Shown piece after piece: positions 52,987-62,143 of a DNA stretch of 64,000 nucleotides (positions are counted from its first letter, which is position 1; every line of letters starts with the position of its first letter). The notes beneath the pieces were generated by a model, which was given only the letters and a program-made list of their open reading frames with translations, did not search any database and was not told the DNA's origin. The stretch comes from DATFDN01 sp963756545. Lineage in GTDB: Bacteria; Pseudomonadota; Alphaproteobacteria; Acetobacterales; Acetobacteraceae. The stretch is taken from NCBI GenBank assembly GCA_963756545.1, contig CAVWNY010000001.1:806001-870000 (forward strand), written 5' to 3'. Both the position numbers and the translations under genes were made by a program.

Positions 52987-54327
52987 TCACCCCGCCACCG
53001 CCTCGCCATTCTCCGAGAACCGCGCAACACTGTCGAAGCTGCGGCGCAGGGCGACGTACTCGTCCCGGGTCATCTTCGGCCCGGCCGCCGCCTGCACCCG
53101 CTTGCCCTCCGCGGCACCGTCGTACAGCAATTCGACTGCCAGCATCGCCATCGATTTCGCCGGATTGACCGCCGCGAGGACATGGTCGCGCACGTAATAG
53201 CCGGGCTGATGCGGCCGGCCTTCCGTACCGCCGCTGCGCGGATGCACGGCAGGCATCAGGAAGCCCACGTCGCCCACGTCGGTGGACCCCGCCTGGTGGC
53301 GCCCTGGCCCGACCCGGTCCCGTCCGACCACCGCCGCGAGTTCCTCGAACTGCAGCGCCGTAAGGTTGGGGTCCGGCGTGTTGGGAAGATAGCCGCCCAC
53401 CGTCTCCACCTCGAGCTGCGCACCAACGGCGAGGGCGCCCGCCCGCAGGCAGCGGTCGACGACGGCGCTGGCCTGCCGCATTCCCTCGACGGTGCGGGCG
53501 CGGATCATCGTCTCGATGCGCACGTCGGCGGGAACCGAGCTGGTGCCGTCGCCGCCCTTGGTGATGATCGGGCTGATCCGGATCACGTCCTCTTCGCGGA
53601 ACCGCTCGCGCTGCGCGTCGATCGCGTGCAACGCGATGGTGGCGGCCTTCAGCGCGTTGATGCCGAGATGTGGCGCGCTTCCCGCGTGCGCCGCACGACC
53701 GATGAAGCGGATGCGCTTGATGAGCGAGCCGTTATGCGAGTCCCCGATGCTCGCCAGGCTGTCGTCGGCGCCGTGCGGCGTGTGCGTAATGGTGATCATG
53801 TCGATGTCATCGAACTCGCCCAGCCGGATCAGCTCGGGCTTGCCCAGGATGAACTCCAGCTCGCCCCTTGCACGCCGGGCGAGCCGTCCCTCGACGGTGA
53901 TGCACTCCTCGGCCGGCACCGCGAACAGGACCACGTCGCCGTCCAGATGGTCCATGACGGCGCGCAGACCCAGCCCCGCGCCGATCATCGACGCGACCTG
54001 CGCGTTGTGTCCGCAGCAATGCGCCGCGCCCGTCGTGGAATCGGCGACCGGGCTTTCCGGGACGAGGAGGCTGTCCATCTCCCCCAGGATGCCGACGGTC
54101 AACGCGCTTTTGCGCCCTTTCATCCGCGACTTTACGCCGGTCAGCGCCAGGCCGGAGCGATACTGCAATCCCATGTCGGCGAACTGGTCGGCAACGTATG
54201 CTGCGGTTTCTGTCTCGCAGAAGCCGATCTCGGGATGCTGCAAGACGTGCTTGCTGATCTCGACGATGCGGTCGGATTGGCGATTGATCTCGGCGCAGAC
54301 GAGCGCCTTGAGTTCATCTTTAGTCAT
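52987..54327 (-). CDS. M20-family amidohydrolase (AbgB-like)
   Basis: A 446-residue dinuclear metal hydrolase. Motifs: VGILGEMDSLLVPESPVADS, HCCGHNAQVASMIGAGLGL (ligand Cys/His as in the M20D aminobenzoyl-glutamate hydrolase group), FAVPAEECITVEGRLA (Glu pair), RAAHAGSAPHLGINALKA (dimerisation-domain His) and GSTDVGDVGFLMP, then HQPGYYVRDH. The family splits N-acyl or aminobenzoyl amino acids. GGAGGAG precedes ATG 54327. It is the last gene of the - strand set MFS-SDR-M20, 19 bases after the SDR stop. Confidence 0.9.
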   Translation of the reverse strand: MTKDELKALVCAEINRQSDRIVEISKHVLQHPEIGFCETETAAYVADQFADMGLQYRSGLALTGVKSRMKGRKSALTVGILGEMDSLLVPESPVADSTTGAAHCCGHNAQVASMIGAGLGLRAVMDHLDGDVVLFAVPAEECITVEGRLARRARGELEFILGKPELIRLGEFDDIDMITITHTPHGADDSLASIGDSHNGSLIKRIRFIGRAAHAGSAPHLGINALKAATIALHAIDAQRERFREEDVIRISPIITKGGDGTSSVPADVRIETMIRARTVEGMRQASAVVDRCLRAGALAVGAQLEVETVGGYLPNTPDPNLTALQFEELAAVVGRDRVGPGRHQAGSTDVGDVGFLMPAVHPRSGGTEGRPHQPGYYVRDHVLAAVNPAKSMAMLAVELLYDGAAEGKRVQAAAGPKMTRDEYVALRRSFDSVARFSENGEAVAG

Positions 54328-54346
54328 ATCGTCTCCTCCTCGCCGC

Positions 54347-55123
54347 CTATTTGCTGCCGGAACGGATCAGCGGCCGCCCGGTCAGGAAACCGCCGTCGAC
54401 CGGAATGACGATCCCTGTGATAAAGTCCGCCGCGTCGGATACCAGGAACGCCACCGCCTCTGCGACGTTGCGCGGCTCACCCACACGGCCGAGCGGGATC
54501 ATGGGCAGGAAGCTCTGCTTGTAGTTCGGCGCCACGCGGTGTCCCTCCACCTCGATCAGCCCGGGCGCGACGGCGTTCACGCGGATGCCGTGCGGGCCCC
54601 ATTCTTGCGCCATGCTGCGCGTCAGGGCGACGACCCCGGCCTTGGAGGCAGCGTAATGGGCGGCACCGACGCGGGAGGAGAAGGCCGCGGTCGAGGCGAG
54701 GTTGACGATCGCGCCGCCGCCGCCCGCCCCGATGCACAGGCGCGCGAAACGCTGCGCGCAGAGGAACGTACCCTTCAGGTTGGTGTCGAGCACCGCGTCC
54801 CAGCTCGCCTCCGGCATGTCGAGCAGCGTGTTGTCGGGATAGATGCCGGCATTGTTGACGAGCGCGCGCGGCGCGCCGAGCGAGTCCATGGTCTTGGCGA
54901 ATGCCTCGTCGATCGACGCGGCGTCCCGCACGTCGATCCGCAACCCCAGGGCGCGGCCGCCCGCGTCGCTGATCGACGTGGCCGTCGCCTGTGCCGACGC
55001 GTCGACGTCGGCGCACGCCACAGCCATTCCCCGGCGGGAGAGCAGATGCGCGATCTCCCGCCCAAGACCGCGACCGGCTCCGGTCACGATCGCCACGCCT
55101 TCTGTCACGCCCTGACCTGTCAC
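54347..55123 (-). CDS. Short-chain dehydrogenase/reductase (SDR)
   Basis: A 258-residue classical SDR. NAD(P)-binding TGAGRGLG near the start, Asp in CADVDAS suggesting NAD preference, NNAG, and the catalytic Ser (NLASTAAFSS) and Tyr-x3-Lys (HYAASKAG); the C-terminus has FLVSDAADFITGIVIPVDGG. The frame is open upstream to 55210, but GTG 55123 places the start where the fold begins and clears the transporter gene. Probably oxidises a hydroxylated intermediate of the substrate imported by the neighbouring transporter. Specificity unknown. Confidence 0.9.
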   Translation of the reverse strand: MTGQGVTEGVAIVTGAGRGLGREIAHLLSRRGMAVACADVDASAQATATSISDAGGRALGLRIDVRDAASIDEAFAKTMDSLGAPRALVNNAGIYPDNTLLDMPEASWDAVLDTNLKGTFLCAQRFARLCIGAGGGGAIVNLASTAAFSSRVGAAHYAASKAGVVALTRSMAQEWGPHGIRVNAVAPGLIEVEGHRVAPNYKQSFLPMIPLGRVGEPRNVAEAVAFLVSDAADFITGIVIPVDGGFLTGRPLIRSGSK

Positions 55124-55160
55124 GCCTGTCGCCTCGCGGTAGTTGCTTATTCGGGATGGA

Positions 55161-56481
55161 TCAATCGAGAAGCGGCCGGCGCGCGGTCTCCGGCAGGAAG
55201 CAAACGGCAATCACGCCGAGCACGCCGCCGAAGATGACGTAGTAGGCCGGCGCGATCGCGTTGCCGGTCGCGCCGATCAGGGCCGTGCTGATGAACGGCG
55301 CGAAGCCGCCGAAGATGGCGACCGAGAGGCCGTAGCTGACCGACAGGGCGGTGTAGCGCACCCGGGTTGGGAACGCCTCCGACAGGACGGCGCAGGCGAC
55401 GCCGGTGGATAGAGTCAGGATCATCGTCGCGATGGCTTGTGCCAGGACCGAGGCCGCCCACGGACTGCCACGACACCAGCAGGAGGAACAGCGGATACGA
55501 CAGCACAATGCATCCGGTGGCCGATGCGAACAGAAGCGGTTTGCGCCCCACCCGATCGGAGAGAGCCCCCATGAACGGGGTCAGCACGACGTAGATGATA
55601 CCGGCAAACGTGGTGGAGAAGAACGTCGCCGAGGGGCTGAGATGAAGCTGCCGGGCTGCGAAGGTCGGGAGGAAGACGAGGAACACCCAATAGAGGCAGA
55701 CCGAGATGATGCTAATGCCGAAAATGACGAAGAGGCTTCTCCGCTGCGTCGCGAACGCGTCCCCGATCGGGTTGGGGGAGACGTTGTGGGCGGCGGCGTG
55801 GCGGGCGAAGACCGGGGTTTCCGCGACGTGGGTCCGCAGGTAGTGGCCGATCGGGCCCAGGATGAAGCCAACCAGGAACGGAATGCGCCAGCCCCAGGAC
55901 TGGAATGTCTCCGCATCCAGGAAATACGTGAGCAGCGCAGCGGAGAGCGTCGCGAGCAGCAGGCCTAGCCCGGTGCCGATCTGCTGGAAGCTGCTGATGT
56001 AGCCCCGCTGGTTTTGCGGGGCGTATTCGACGAGGAACACGGCGGCCCCGCCCCACTCCCCGCCCGCCGCGAAACCCTGGAACAGGCGGCACAGGACGAG
56101 GATGATCGGCGCGGCGAGGCCGATCGCGGCGTAGGTGGGGATCAACCCGACGATGCCGGTGGACAGCGCCATCATGACTATCGTGAGCACCAGCGCCCGG
56201 CGGCGTCCGTATTTGTCGCCGTAGCGGCCGATGACGAAGGCACCGACTGGACGCATCAGGAATCCCACGGCGAACGTCGCGAAGATGCTGAGCAGCGCGG
56301 CGACCGGGTTCCCCGCCGGGAAGAAGGCCCGCGACAGCGCCGCCGCCATGAACCCGTACAGAACGAAATCGAAATTCTCGAAGACTTGGCCGATGGTGCA
56401 GGACAGGACGGCCTTGCGCAGCATCGGGTCGCTTCGCAACGACGTTGCCGTACCCGTCTCGTCGAAGGTCCGGTCGCTCAT
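55161..56481 (-). pseudogene. MHS-type MFS transporter, frameshifted near its C-terminus
   Basis: A metabolite:H+ symporter of the ProP/KgtP group: GQVFENFDFVLYGFMAAALS, RPVGAFVIGRYGDKYGRRRA (loop signature), CRLFQGFAAGGEWGGAAVFL and RVGRKPLLFASATGC. ATG 56481 is chosen because GGGAGG lies upstream and homology starts with MSDRTFDETG. At about 55450 one extra G moves the last ~95 residues (LAQAIATMILTLSTGVACAV, FPTRVRYTALSVSYGLSVAI, ending FLPETARRPLLD) into another frame that ends at 55161. The unshifted frame runs to 55147 with an unnatural Arg-rich tail. The last three or four membrane helices are lost unless the base is a sequencing error. Confidence 0.85.
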
Positions 56482-56787
56482 GGTCAGCCTCCCGCCCGTC
56501 GTCCCCGCCTGCAGCGGGCCGTGATTCCCAAACCGGAAACCCTGCCGCGTTTTGTTTTGCAACTCTCTTTACGGTTCGAGGGCGAAGCCGGTCAAGGTAG
56601 CGCTGTCCGCTTTCAGGTGCGTCGGGCAAGAAAAATCAGGTGCGTGAACGGCGTTCTTTGCTTGACCAGGCCTGGATGTCTGAAACGAGCGGGCGACGAA
56701 CCGGCCTCGGTGCCGCGACGTCGGTTGACGATCATGCGTTGCCTGCCTAGCGTTACGCCCGAGATACCCCTCCGAGTTCACAATCCT
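56482..56787. promoter_or_regulatory. Divergent promoter region between the MFS and hydantoinase operons
   Basis: About 300 bases separate the divergent starts at 56481 (-) and 56788 (+), so the promoters of both units should lie here. The centre (about 56540-56650) is AT-richer than its surroundings. No consensus -35/-10 pair or operator palindrome is convincing, and no regulator gene is adjacent. Confidence 0.45.
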
Positions 56788-58617
56788 ATGTCGCGTCCAT
56801 CCGATACAGACCGCCGCCCGCAACCGGCGACGACGCCGTCCTGCGACCCCGTCACGCTCGAGATCCTGCGCGGTGCGATCCACGCCGTGCAGGCGGAGAT
56901 GGAGGCGCTGCTGGAGCGGACCGCTATCTCCAACTTCATTCGCGAGAAGAAGGATTTTTATACCGCCCTGTTCGACGCCGACGGCGTGATGGCGGTCGGG
57001 TCGAACATGCCGATCTTCGGCGACATGACCGGCCCGGTCTTCCGCGACTTTCCACCTGACAGGATGCAGTCGGGCGATCTCTATTGGTACAACGACTGCT
57101 ACGGCTCGCTCGGCGCCGTGTCGCACTCCAACGACCAAGTCCTGCTGGCGCCGGTGTTCCATGACGGGCGGCGCTGCGCCTTCGTAATGGGGTGGGCGCA
57201 TTTCGCCGATATCGGCGGGCTGCGCGCCGGCTCAATTAGCCCGGACACCACCGACATCTTCCAGGAGGGCATCATTGTCCCGCCGACGAAGCTGATCGAT
57301 CGCGGCCAGACGAACGAGGGGGCGCTGGGCATCTTCCACCGCAACTCCCGCTTCCCGGAACAGAGCCTCGGCGACATGCGCGCGCTGATGGCGAGCGTGG
57401 CGCTCGGCGTCCGGCGGGTAGACGAAATCCTGGCGCGGTTCGGCGCGCCGGTCGTGGCGGACGGGCTGCGCCAGCTTCTCGCGCGCACCCGCCAGCTCGT
57501 GCGTGACCAGCTCACCGCCACGTTCGACTACGGCACCCACCGCTTCACCGACGCGATCGATGCCGACGGGCACGGACACGGCCCGTTTCACATCCGCGTC
57601 GCGCTTACGCGCGAGATTGGGGCAGACGGGCAGGATCGCTTCATCTTCGACGCGACGGAGACCGACGACCAGGCGGTCGGCCCGGTCAACTTCCTGATGA
57701 ACACCGGCGTCCCGGGCATGGCGCTCGGGCTCTACTATCTGGGCGGCGATACGAGTCAGGTCTGCAATGCCGGCGGCCCCGCGGCGCTGGACGAGGTACG
57801 CCTGCGGGAAGGCTCGCTCCTGAAGCCACGTTTCCCGGCCCCGCTCGGGATGCGTGGCCTGACGATGATGCGCGTGCTGGCGGCGCTGAACGGCTTGATC
57901 AACGTCGCGGGCGGCGGTGCTCCCGCCTCGCACTCCGCCTACGTGATCGCCCTGCTGCGCGGCACCTACCGCACGGATGAAGGAGAACTGGCGCCATTCC
58001 TGCTCGCCGACGGGATCGGGGTCGGATACGGCGCGCGGCCGAACGCGGACGGCATCGACGCGGTCTATTTCATCGCCCAGGAGAACTACCCGATCGAGTT
58101 TCTGGAGGTCGCCTATCCGATGCGCGTGCGCACCTACGGCATGGTCTGCGATTCCGGCGGACCGGGCCGGTTCCGCGGCGGGTGCGGCATCGTGCGCGAA
58201 TACGAGGTGCTCGCCGAGGAGGCGCTCCTCGCCATCCGCATCGACGGCGTGCAGAACCCGCCCTGGGGCATCGCCGGCGGCAAGCAGGCCGGCACCGGGC
58301 GCGTGGTCGTCAATCCCGGTACCCCCCAGGAGCGGGTGTTGCCACCGCTGTCGGACGGCAACCGCGTTCGGAAGGGCGATGTGCTGCGCGTCGAGACCGG
58401 CGGGGGCGGCGGCTACGGGCCGCCCTTCGACCGCCCGGCAAGGGCCGTGCTGGAAGACGTGCTCGGCGGCCTGGTCAGCGTCGCGGCCGCCGGCTCAGAA
58501 TACGGGGTCGTCATTGTCGGTGACACGATCGACATGCAGGCGACGGCAGTGCTGCGCGACCGCCGCCCGCCCGTCCGGGCGTTCCATCGCCACGGCTATG
58601 TCGATGCGATCGCCTGA
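56788..58617 (+). CDS. hyuB: Hydantoinase B / oxoprolinase beta-subunit family (HyuB)
   Basis: About 609 residues from ATG 56788 (MSRPSDTDRRP); the open frame extends far upstream through the divergent gene, but homology starts at CDPVTLEILRGAIHAVQAEM. Typical blocks are FIREKKDFYTALFDADGVMA, DLYWYNDCYGSLGAVSHSND, VMGWAHFADIGGLRAGSISP, MRVRTYGMVCDSGGPGRFRG and the closing GGGGGYGPPFDRPARAV. HyuB with HyuA performs ATP-dependent ring opening of hydantoins or 5-oxoproline-like lactams, or carboxylates ketones in the acetone-carboxylase group. The stop TGA shares its A with the hyuA start (TGATG). Confidence 0.93.
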   Translation: MSRPSDTDRRPQPATTPSCDPVTLEILRGAIHAVQAEMEALLERTAISNFIREKKDFYTALFDADGVMAVGSNMPIFGDMTGPVFRDFPPDRMQSGDLYWYNDCYGSLGAVSHSNDQVLLAPVFHDGRRCAFVMGWAHFADIGGLRAGSISPDTTDIFQEGIIVPPTKLIDRGQTNEGALGIFHRNSRFPEQSLGDMRALMASVALGVRRVDEILARFGAPVVADGLRQLLARTRQLVRDQLTATFDYGTHRFTDAIDADGHGHGPFHIRVALTREIGADGQDRFIFDATETDDQAVGPVNFLMNTGVPGMALGLYYLGGDTSQVCNAGGPAALDEVRLREGSLLKPRFPAPLGMRGLTMMRVLAALNGLINVAGGGAPASHSAYVIALLRGTYRTDEGELAPFLLADGIGVGYGARPNADGIDAVYFIAQENYPIEFLEVAYPMRVRTYGMVCDSGGPGRFRGGCGIVREYEVLAEEALLAIRIDGVQNPPWGIAGGKQAGTGRVVVNPGTPQERVLPPLSDGNRVRKGDVLRVETGGGGGYGPPFDRPARAVLEDVLGGLVSVAAAGSEYGVVIVGDTIDMQATAVLRDRRPPVRAFHRHGYVDAIA

Positions 58618-60653
58618 TGACCGCACCTGACATGCAAATCGGGGAATTCGCCGTCGCCGTCGATATCGGCGGTACCTTTACCGACATCGCGCTGCACGAT
58701 CGCGCGAGCGGGCGCGTGTGGCGGGCGAAGACGCCCAGCGTGCCGTCCGATCCGTCCGAGGCGTTCATGACCGGCGTGCGCCTGGTGCTGGAGGCATCCG
58801 GCGCGCCGATCGCGGCGCTGCGCCACGCATTGCACGGCACCACCGTCGCCACCAACATGATCGTGGAGGAGACGGGCGCGCGGGCGGCGCTCGTCACCAC
58901 CGCGGGCTTCCGCCACGTGCTCGCGATCGGCCGCCAGGACATCCCGCGCCGCGCCAATCTCTATGCCTGGATCAAGCCGCGCCGGCCGATCCCGACCTCG
59001 CGCGTCATCGAGGTCAGGGAACGTGTGGGCGCCGGCGGCACGGTCCTGCAGCCGCTGGACGAGGCGAGCGTGCGCAAAGCCGCCGAGACCTGCCGGCGCC
59101 TCGACGTGCAGGCCGTCGCGATCTGTTTGCTGCACGCCTTCGCCAATCCGGCGCATGAACGGCGGGTCGCGGAGATTCTGCGGGAGGAACTTCCGGGAGT
59201 CGCGATCACCGCCTCCAGCGACGTGCTGCCGGTGATCCGCGAATACGAGCGTTCACTCGCGACGGCGCTGAATGCTGTCGTGATGCCGGGCGTCGCGACC
59301 TACGTGTCTCGCCTGGAGACGCGGCTGACCGCGGAAGGCATGCACGCGCCGCTGCTGCTGATGCAGTCCAACGGCGGCGTGGCCGGCGCGTCGGTGATCC
59401 GCCGCGCGCCCGCGCTGACCGCGCTGTCCGGTCCGGCCGCCGGCGTGGTCGGGGCACGGGCGGCGGCGGCGGCCTGCGGGATCAAGAACCTGATTACCGT
59501 CGATATCGGCGGCACCAGCGCGGATATCTGCCTCGTCAAGGACGGGCGGGTCGGCTTGGCCCAGCATGGGCATATCGGCGACTGGCCGTTGCCATTTCCG
59601 ATGGTCGACATGGTGACCATCGGCGCGGGCGGTGGCTCGATCGCTAAGGTGAGCGACGCGACGATGACCGTCGGGCCGCAGAGCGCCGGGGCCGTGCCGG
59701 GACCAGCCGCCTATGGTCGGGGCGGGACCGCCGCCACGGTGACCGATGCGCATGTTGTCCTCGGCCATCTGCCGGAGCAGTTGCTGGGCGGGCGCATGGC
59801 GCTCGACGGTGCCGCGTCGCGGGAGGCGGTGTGCCGGAATGTCGCGGAGCCATTGGGCTTGTCGCTGGAGACGGCGGCGCGGGGCATTCTCGCGATTGTC
59901 GACAACAACATGGTCGGCGCGCTGCGCGTCGTATCGGTGGAGCGCGGACACGACCCGCGCGATTTCACGCTGGTCCCGTTCGGCGGCGCCGGACCGCTGC
60001 ACGGCTGCTCCCTCGCCTCGCTGCTCGGCATCTCCCGCATCATGATCCCGCCGGCGCCCGGTGTGCTGTGCGCCGACGGGCTGCTGGCAGCCGACCTCAA
60101 GGCGGAGTTCAGCCGCACCTTGCCGAAGGCCGGCCCCGTTGACCCCGCGGCCGCCGAGGCGGTGTTCGCGACGCTGCGCCAGCAGGCCGCCGACTGGTTC
60201 CGCACCGAAGGCGTCGCCGAGGACGCACAGGCGCTCACCCAGGTCGGGCTGATGCGCTACCATGGCCAGGGCGGCGAGATCACGGTTTCCTGGACGGCGG
60301 AGCCGGGCGGCATCGAGGCGGCGTTCGCGAACGCCCATCAGGCGCTCTACGGTTTCACGCTGAATACCGGGGTGGAGGTGGTGACGCTGCGCGTGGAAGC
60401 GACGGGACGGATGCCACGCCCGCAGCGCGAGGCGCACGCCCCGGGAAAGAGTGCGGTGCCCCATTCGAGCCGGCAGGTGCTTGTGGCGGACGGCTGGGCG
60501 GACGTGCCTATCTACGACCGCGCCACGATGGGGTCGGGCGACAGCTTTGACGGACCGGCGATCATCACGCAGCTCGACGCCACGACCGTCCTGGCTCAGG
60601 GCTGGCGCGGAACGGTGCATTCGTCCGGCGCGATCCTGTTGGCCGCCGGGTGA
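58617..60653 (+). CDS. hyuA: Hydantoinase A / oxoprolinase alpha-subunit family (HyuA)
   Basis: A 678-residue ASKHA-fold ATPase subunit. Phosphate-binding motif VAVDIGGTFTDIALHD near the N-terminus and second motif LITVDIGGTSADICLVKDG near residue 295; also LHGTTVATNMIVEETGARAA, LTALSGPAAGVVGARAA and DFTLVPFGGAGPLHGCSLAS. It activates the amide or carbonyl by phosphorylation for the partner HyuB. The ATG overlaps the hyuB stop by one base. Sixteen bases downstream it meets the LIV transporter operon head-on. Confidence 0.94.
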   Translation: MTAPDMQIGEFAVAVDIGGTFTDIALHDRASGRVWRAKTPSVPSDPSEAFMTGVRLVLEASGAPIAALRHALHGTTVATNMIVEETGARAALVTTAGFRHVLAIGRQDIPRRANLYAWIKPRRPIPTSRVIEVRERVGAGGTVLQPLDEASVRKAAETCRRLDVQAVAICLLHAFANPAHERRVAEILREELPGVAITASSDVLPVIREYERSLATALNAVVMPGVATYVSRLETRLTAEGMHAPLLLMQSNGGVAGASVIRRAPALTALSGPAAGVVGARAAAAACGIKNLITVDIGGTSADICLVKDGRVGLAQHGHIGDWPLPFPMVDMVTIGAGGGSIAKVSDATMTVGPQSAGAVPGPAAYGRGGTAATVTDAHVVLGHLPEQLLGGRMALDGAASREAVCRNVAEPLGLSLETAARGILAIVDNNMVGALRVVSVERGHDPRDFTLVPFGGAGPLHGCSLASLLGISRIMIPPAPGVLCADGLLAADLKAEFSRTLPKAGPVDPAAAEAVFATLRQQAADWFRTEGVAEDAQALTQVGLMRYHGQGGEITVSWTAEPGGIEAAFANAHQALYGFTLNTGVEVVTLRVEATGRMPRPQREAHAPGKSAVPHSSRQVLVADGWADVPIYDRATMGSGDSFDGPAIITQLDATTVLAQGWRGTVHSSGAILLAAG

Positions 60654-60669
60654 GCCTGCTCGAACGCCC

Positions 60670-61380
60670 TCAGACGCCGAGATACGCCGTTCGCACCTTC
60701 GGATCGTCCATCAGCATCTCGGCGTCTCCCGCGAGAGTGCTGCGGCCGAGTTCCAGGATGACGCCGCGATGGGCGAGGCTCAGGGCCCAGGCGGCGTTCT
60801 GTTCGGCGAGCACGATCGCCAGCCCCTCCCGCTCCTGCACGTCGAGCAGCATGTCGCCGATCCGCTCCACCACAATCGGGGCGAGGCCCAGCGACGGCTC
60901 GTCCAACAGGAACAGCCGCGGGCGGCTCATCAGTGCGCGGCCGATCGCGAGCATCTGCTGCTCCCCGCCCGAGAGGCTTCCAGCCAGTTGCCGGGCGCGC
61001 TCGCGCAGACGCGGGAAGTAATCGAAAATCTGCTCCAACCGCGCGCCGACCTCGTCGGCATTTCGGGTGTAGCCGCCGACGCGGAGGTTCTCGGCGACGC
61101 TGAGATGGGGGAATACGCGGCGCCCCTCGGGGGAATAGCTGATCCCCCGGCGGACGATGTCCGACGTCCTGCTCCCGGTGAGCGGCGTGCCGTCGAGCGT
61201 GATCTGCCCGCCCGCCAGCGAGGCCATGCCGAGAATCGCCTTGAGCGTGCTGCTCTTGCCCGCGCCGTTGCTGCCGATCAGCGCGACCACCTCGCCGGCC
61301 TCGATGGCGAAGGAGACGTTGCTGGTGCCACGGATGCGGCCGTAACGGACCTCAAGCCCGGCGACGTCGAGCAGTGCCAT
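60670..61380 (-). CDS. livF: Branched-chain-amino-acid-type ABC transporter ATPase LivF
   Basis: A 236-residue ATPase: Walker A ALIGSNGAGKSSTLKA, signature LSGGEQQMLAIGRAL, Walker B RLFLLDEPSLGLAP and a His-switch region replaced by the LivF-typical VLAEQNAAWALSLA. ATG 61380 lies inside the end of livG (29-base overlap). It energises uptake with LivG, through permeases LivH and LivM. The substrate-binding protein is not in the window and should lie to the right of 64000. Confidence 0.95.
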   Translation of the reverse strand: MALLDVAGLEVRYGRIRGTSNVSFAIEAGEVVALIGSNGAGKSSTLKAILGMASLAGGQITLDGTPLTGSRTSDIVRRGISYSPEGRRVFPHLSVAENLRVGGYTRNADEVGARLEQIFDYFPRLRERARQLAGSLSGGEQQMLAIGRALMSRPRLFLLDEPSLGLAPIVVERIGDMLLDVQEREGLAIVLAEQNAAWALSLAHRGVILELGRSTLAGDAEMLMDDPKVRTAYLGV

Positions 61381-62143
61381 GACCGGTCCCCAGATAGGCT
61401 TCGACGACACGCGGGTCCGCCAGCACCTCGGCTGGCTTGCCTTGCGCCAGCTCCTGGCCGTGATGCAGCACGACCACCCGGTCGCACAGCCCGGCAATGA
61501 AACGCATGTTGTGGTCGATCACGACCGCAGTGATCCCGAGTGCCCGCACCCGGGCCAGCGTATCGCGGACATGGTCCGCCTCGGCCGCGCTCAACCCCGC
61601 CACCGGCTCATCGAACAGGATCAGGCGCGGCTCGGTGGCCAGTGCGACGACGATGCCAAGCGACTTCTGATACCCGTATGGCAGGCTGCCGGCGACGGTG
61701 TCGGCCACCGCGCGAAGGTCGAGCCAGTCCAGCAGCTCCTCCACGCGCGATTCCGCGTCCGCGCGCATCCGGCGGGCTTGCGGCGTGCCGAACACGCTGC
61801 CCAGGAAGTTCGGGTAAAGTTGCAGGAACGCCCCGCGCAGCGCGTTCTCCCGCACCGTGCGCTTGTCGTAGACCGTGGTCGCCTGGAAGGTGCGCACCAG
61901 GCCCCGGCGGGCCAGCCGATGCGCCGGCATGGCGGTCACGTCCTTCTCGTTGAACGTCACCTTGCCGGAGGAGGGGCGGATGATGCCGCTGACCAGGTTG
62001 ACGGCGGTCGTCTTTCCCGCGCCGTTGGGGCCGATCAGGCCGAGGATCTCGGCGCGCGCGACGTCGAAGGACAGCTCGTTGACCGCCTTCAGGCCGCCGA
62101 ACTGCCGCGACAGCCCGGTGATCCGCAGCAGCGGTGCGCTCAT
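61352..62143 (-). CDS. livG: Branched-chain-amino-acid-type ABC transporter ATPase LivG
   Basis: A 263-residue ATPase: Walker A GLIGPNGAGKTTAVNLVSG, a LivG-type segment GLVRTFQATTVYDKRTVREN, Walker B RLILFDEPVAGLSAAEADHV and the H-loop VVIDHNMRFIAGLCDRVVVL. The signature motif is degenerate: SLPYGYQKSLGIVVALAT stands where LSGGQ-x is expected, a known variation in LivG proteins. It overlaps livM by four bases (ATGA) and runs 29 bases into livF, so the operon is tightly coupled. Confidence 0.95.
   Translation of the reverse strand: MSAPLLRITGLSRQFGGLKAVNELSFDVARAEILGLIGPNGAGKTTAVNLVSGIIRPSSGKVTFNEKDVTAMPAHRLARRGLVRTFQATTVYDKRTVRENALRGAFLQLYPNFLGSVFGTPQARRMRADAESRVEELLDWLDLRAVADTVAGSLPYGYQKSLGIVVALATEPRLILFDEPVAGLSAAEADHVRDTLARVRALGITAVVIDHNMRFIAGLCDRVVVLHHGQELAQGKPAEVLADPRVVEAYLGTGHGTARRRRA

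Noticed and set aside
52960..54408. 482-codon + strand ORF opposite the AbgB-like gene, and 53492-55237 in another frame
   Set aside because: Shadow ORFs; the - strand proteins are complete family members with ribosome binding sites.
56014..56787. Long upstream extension of the HyuB frame through the transporter gene
   Set aside because: Antisense to the MFS gene and without homology; HyuB similarity begins just after ATG 56788.
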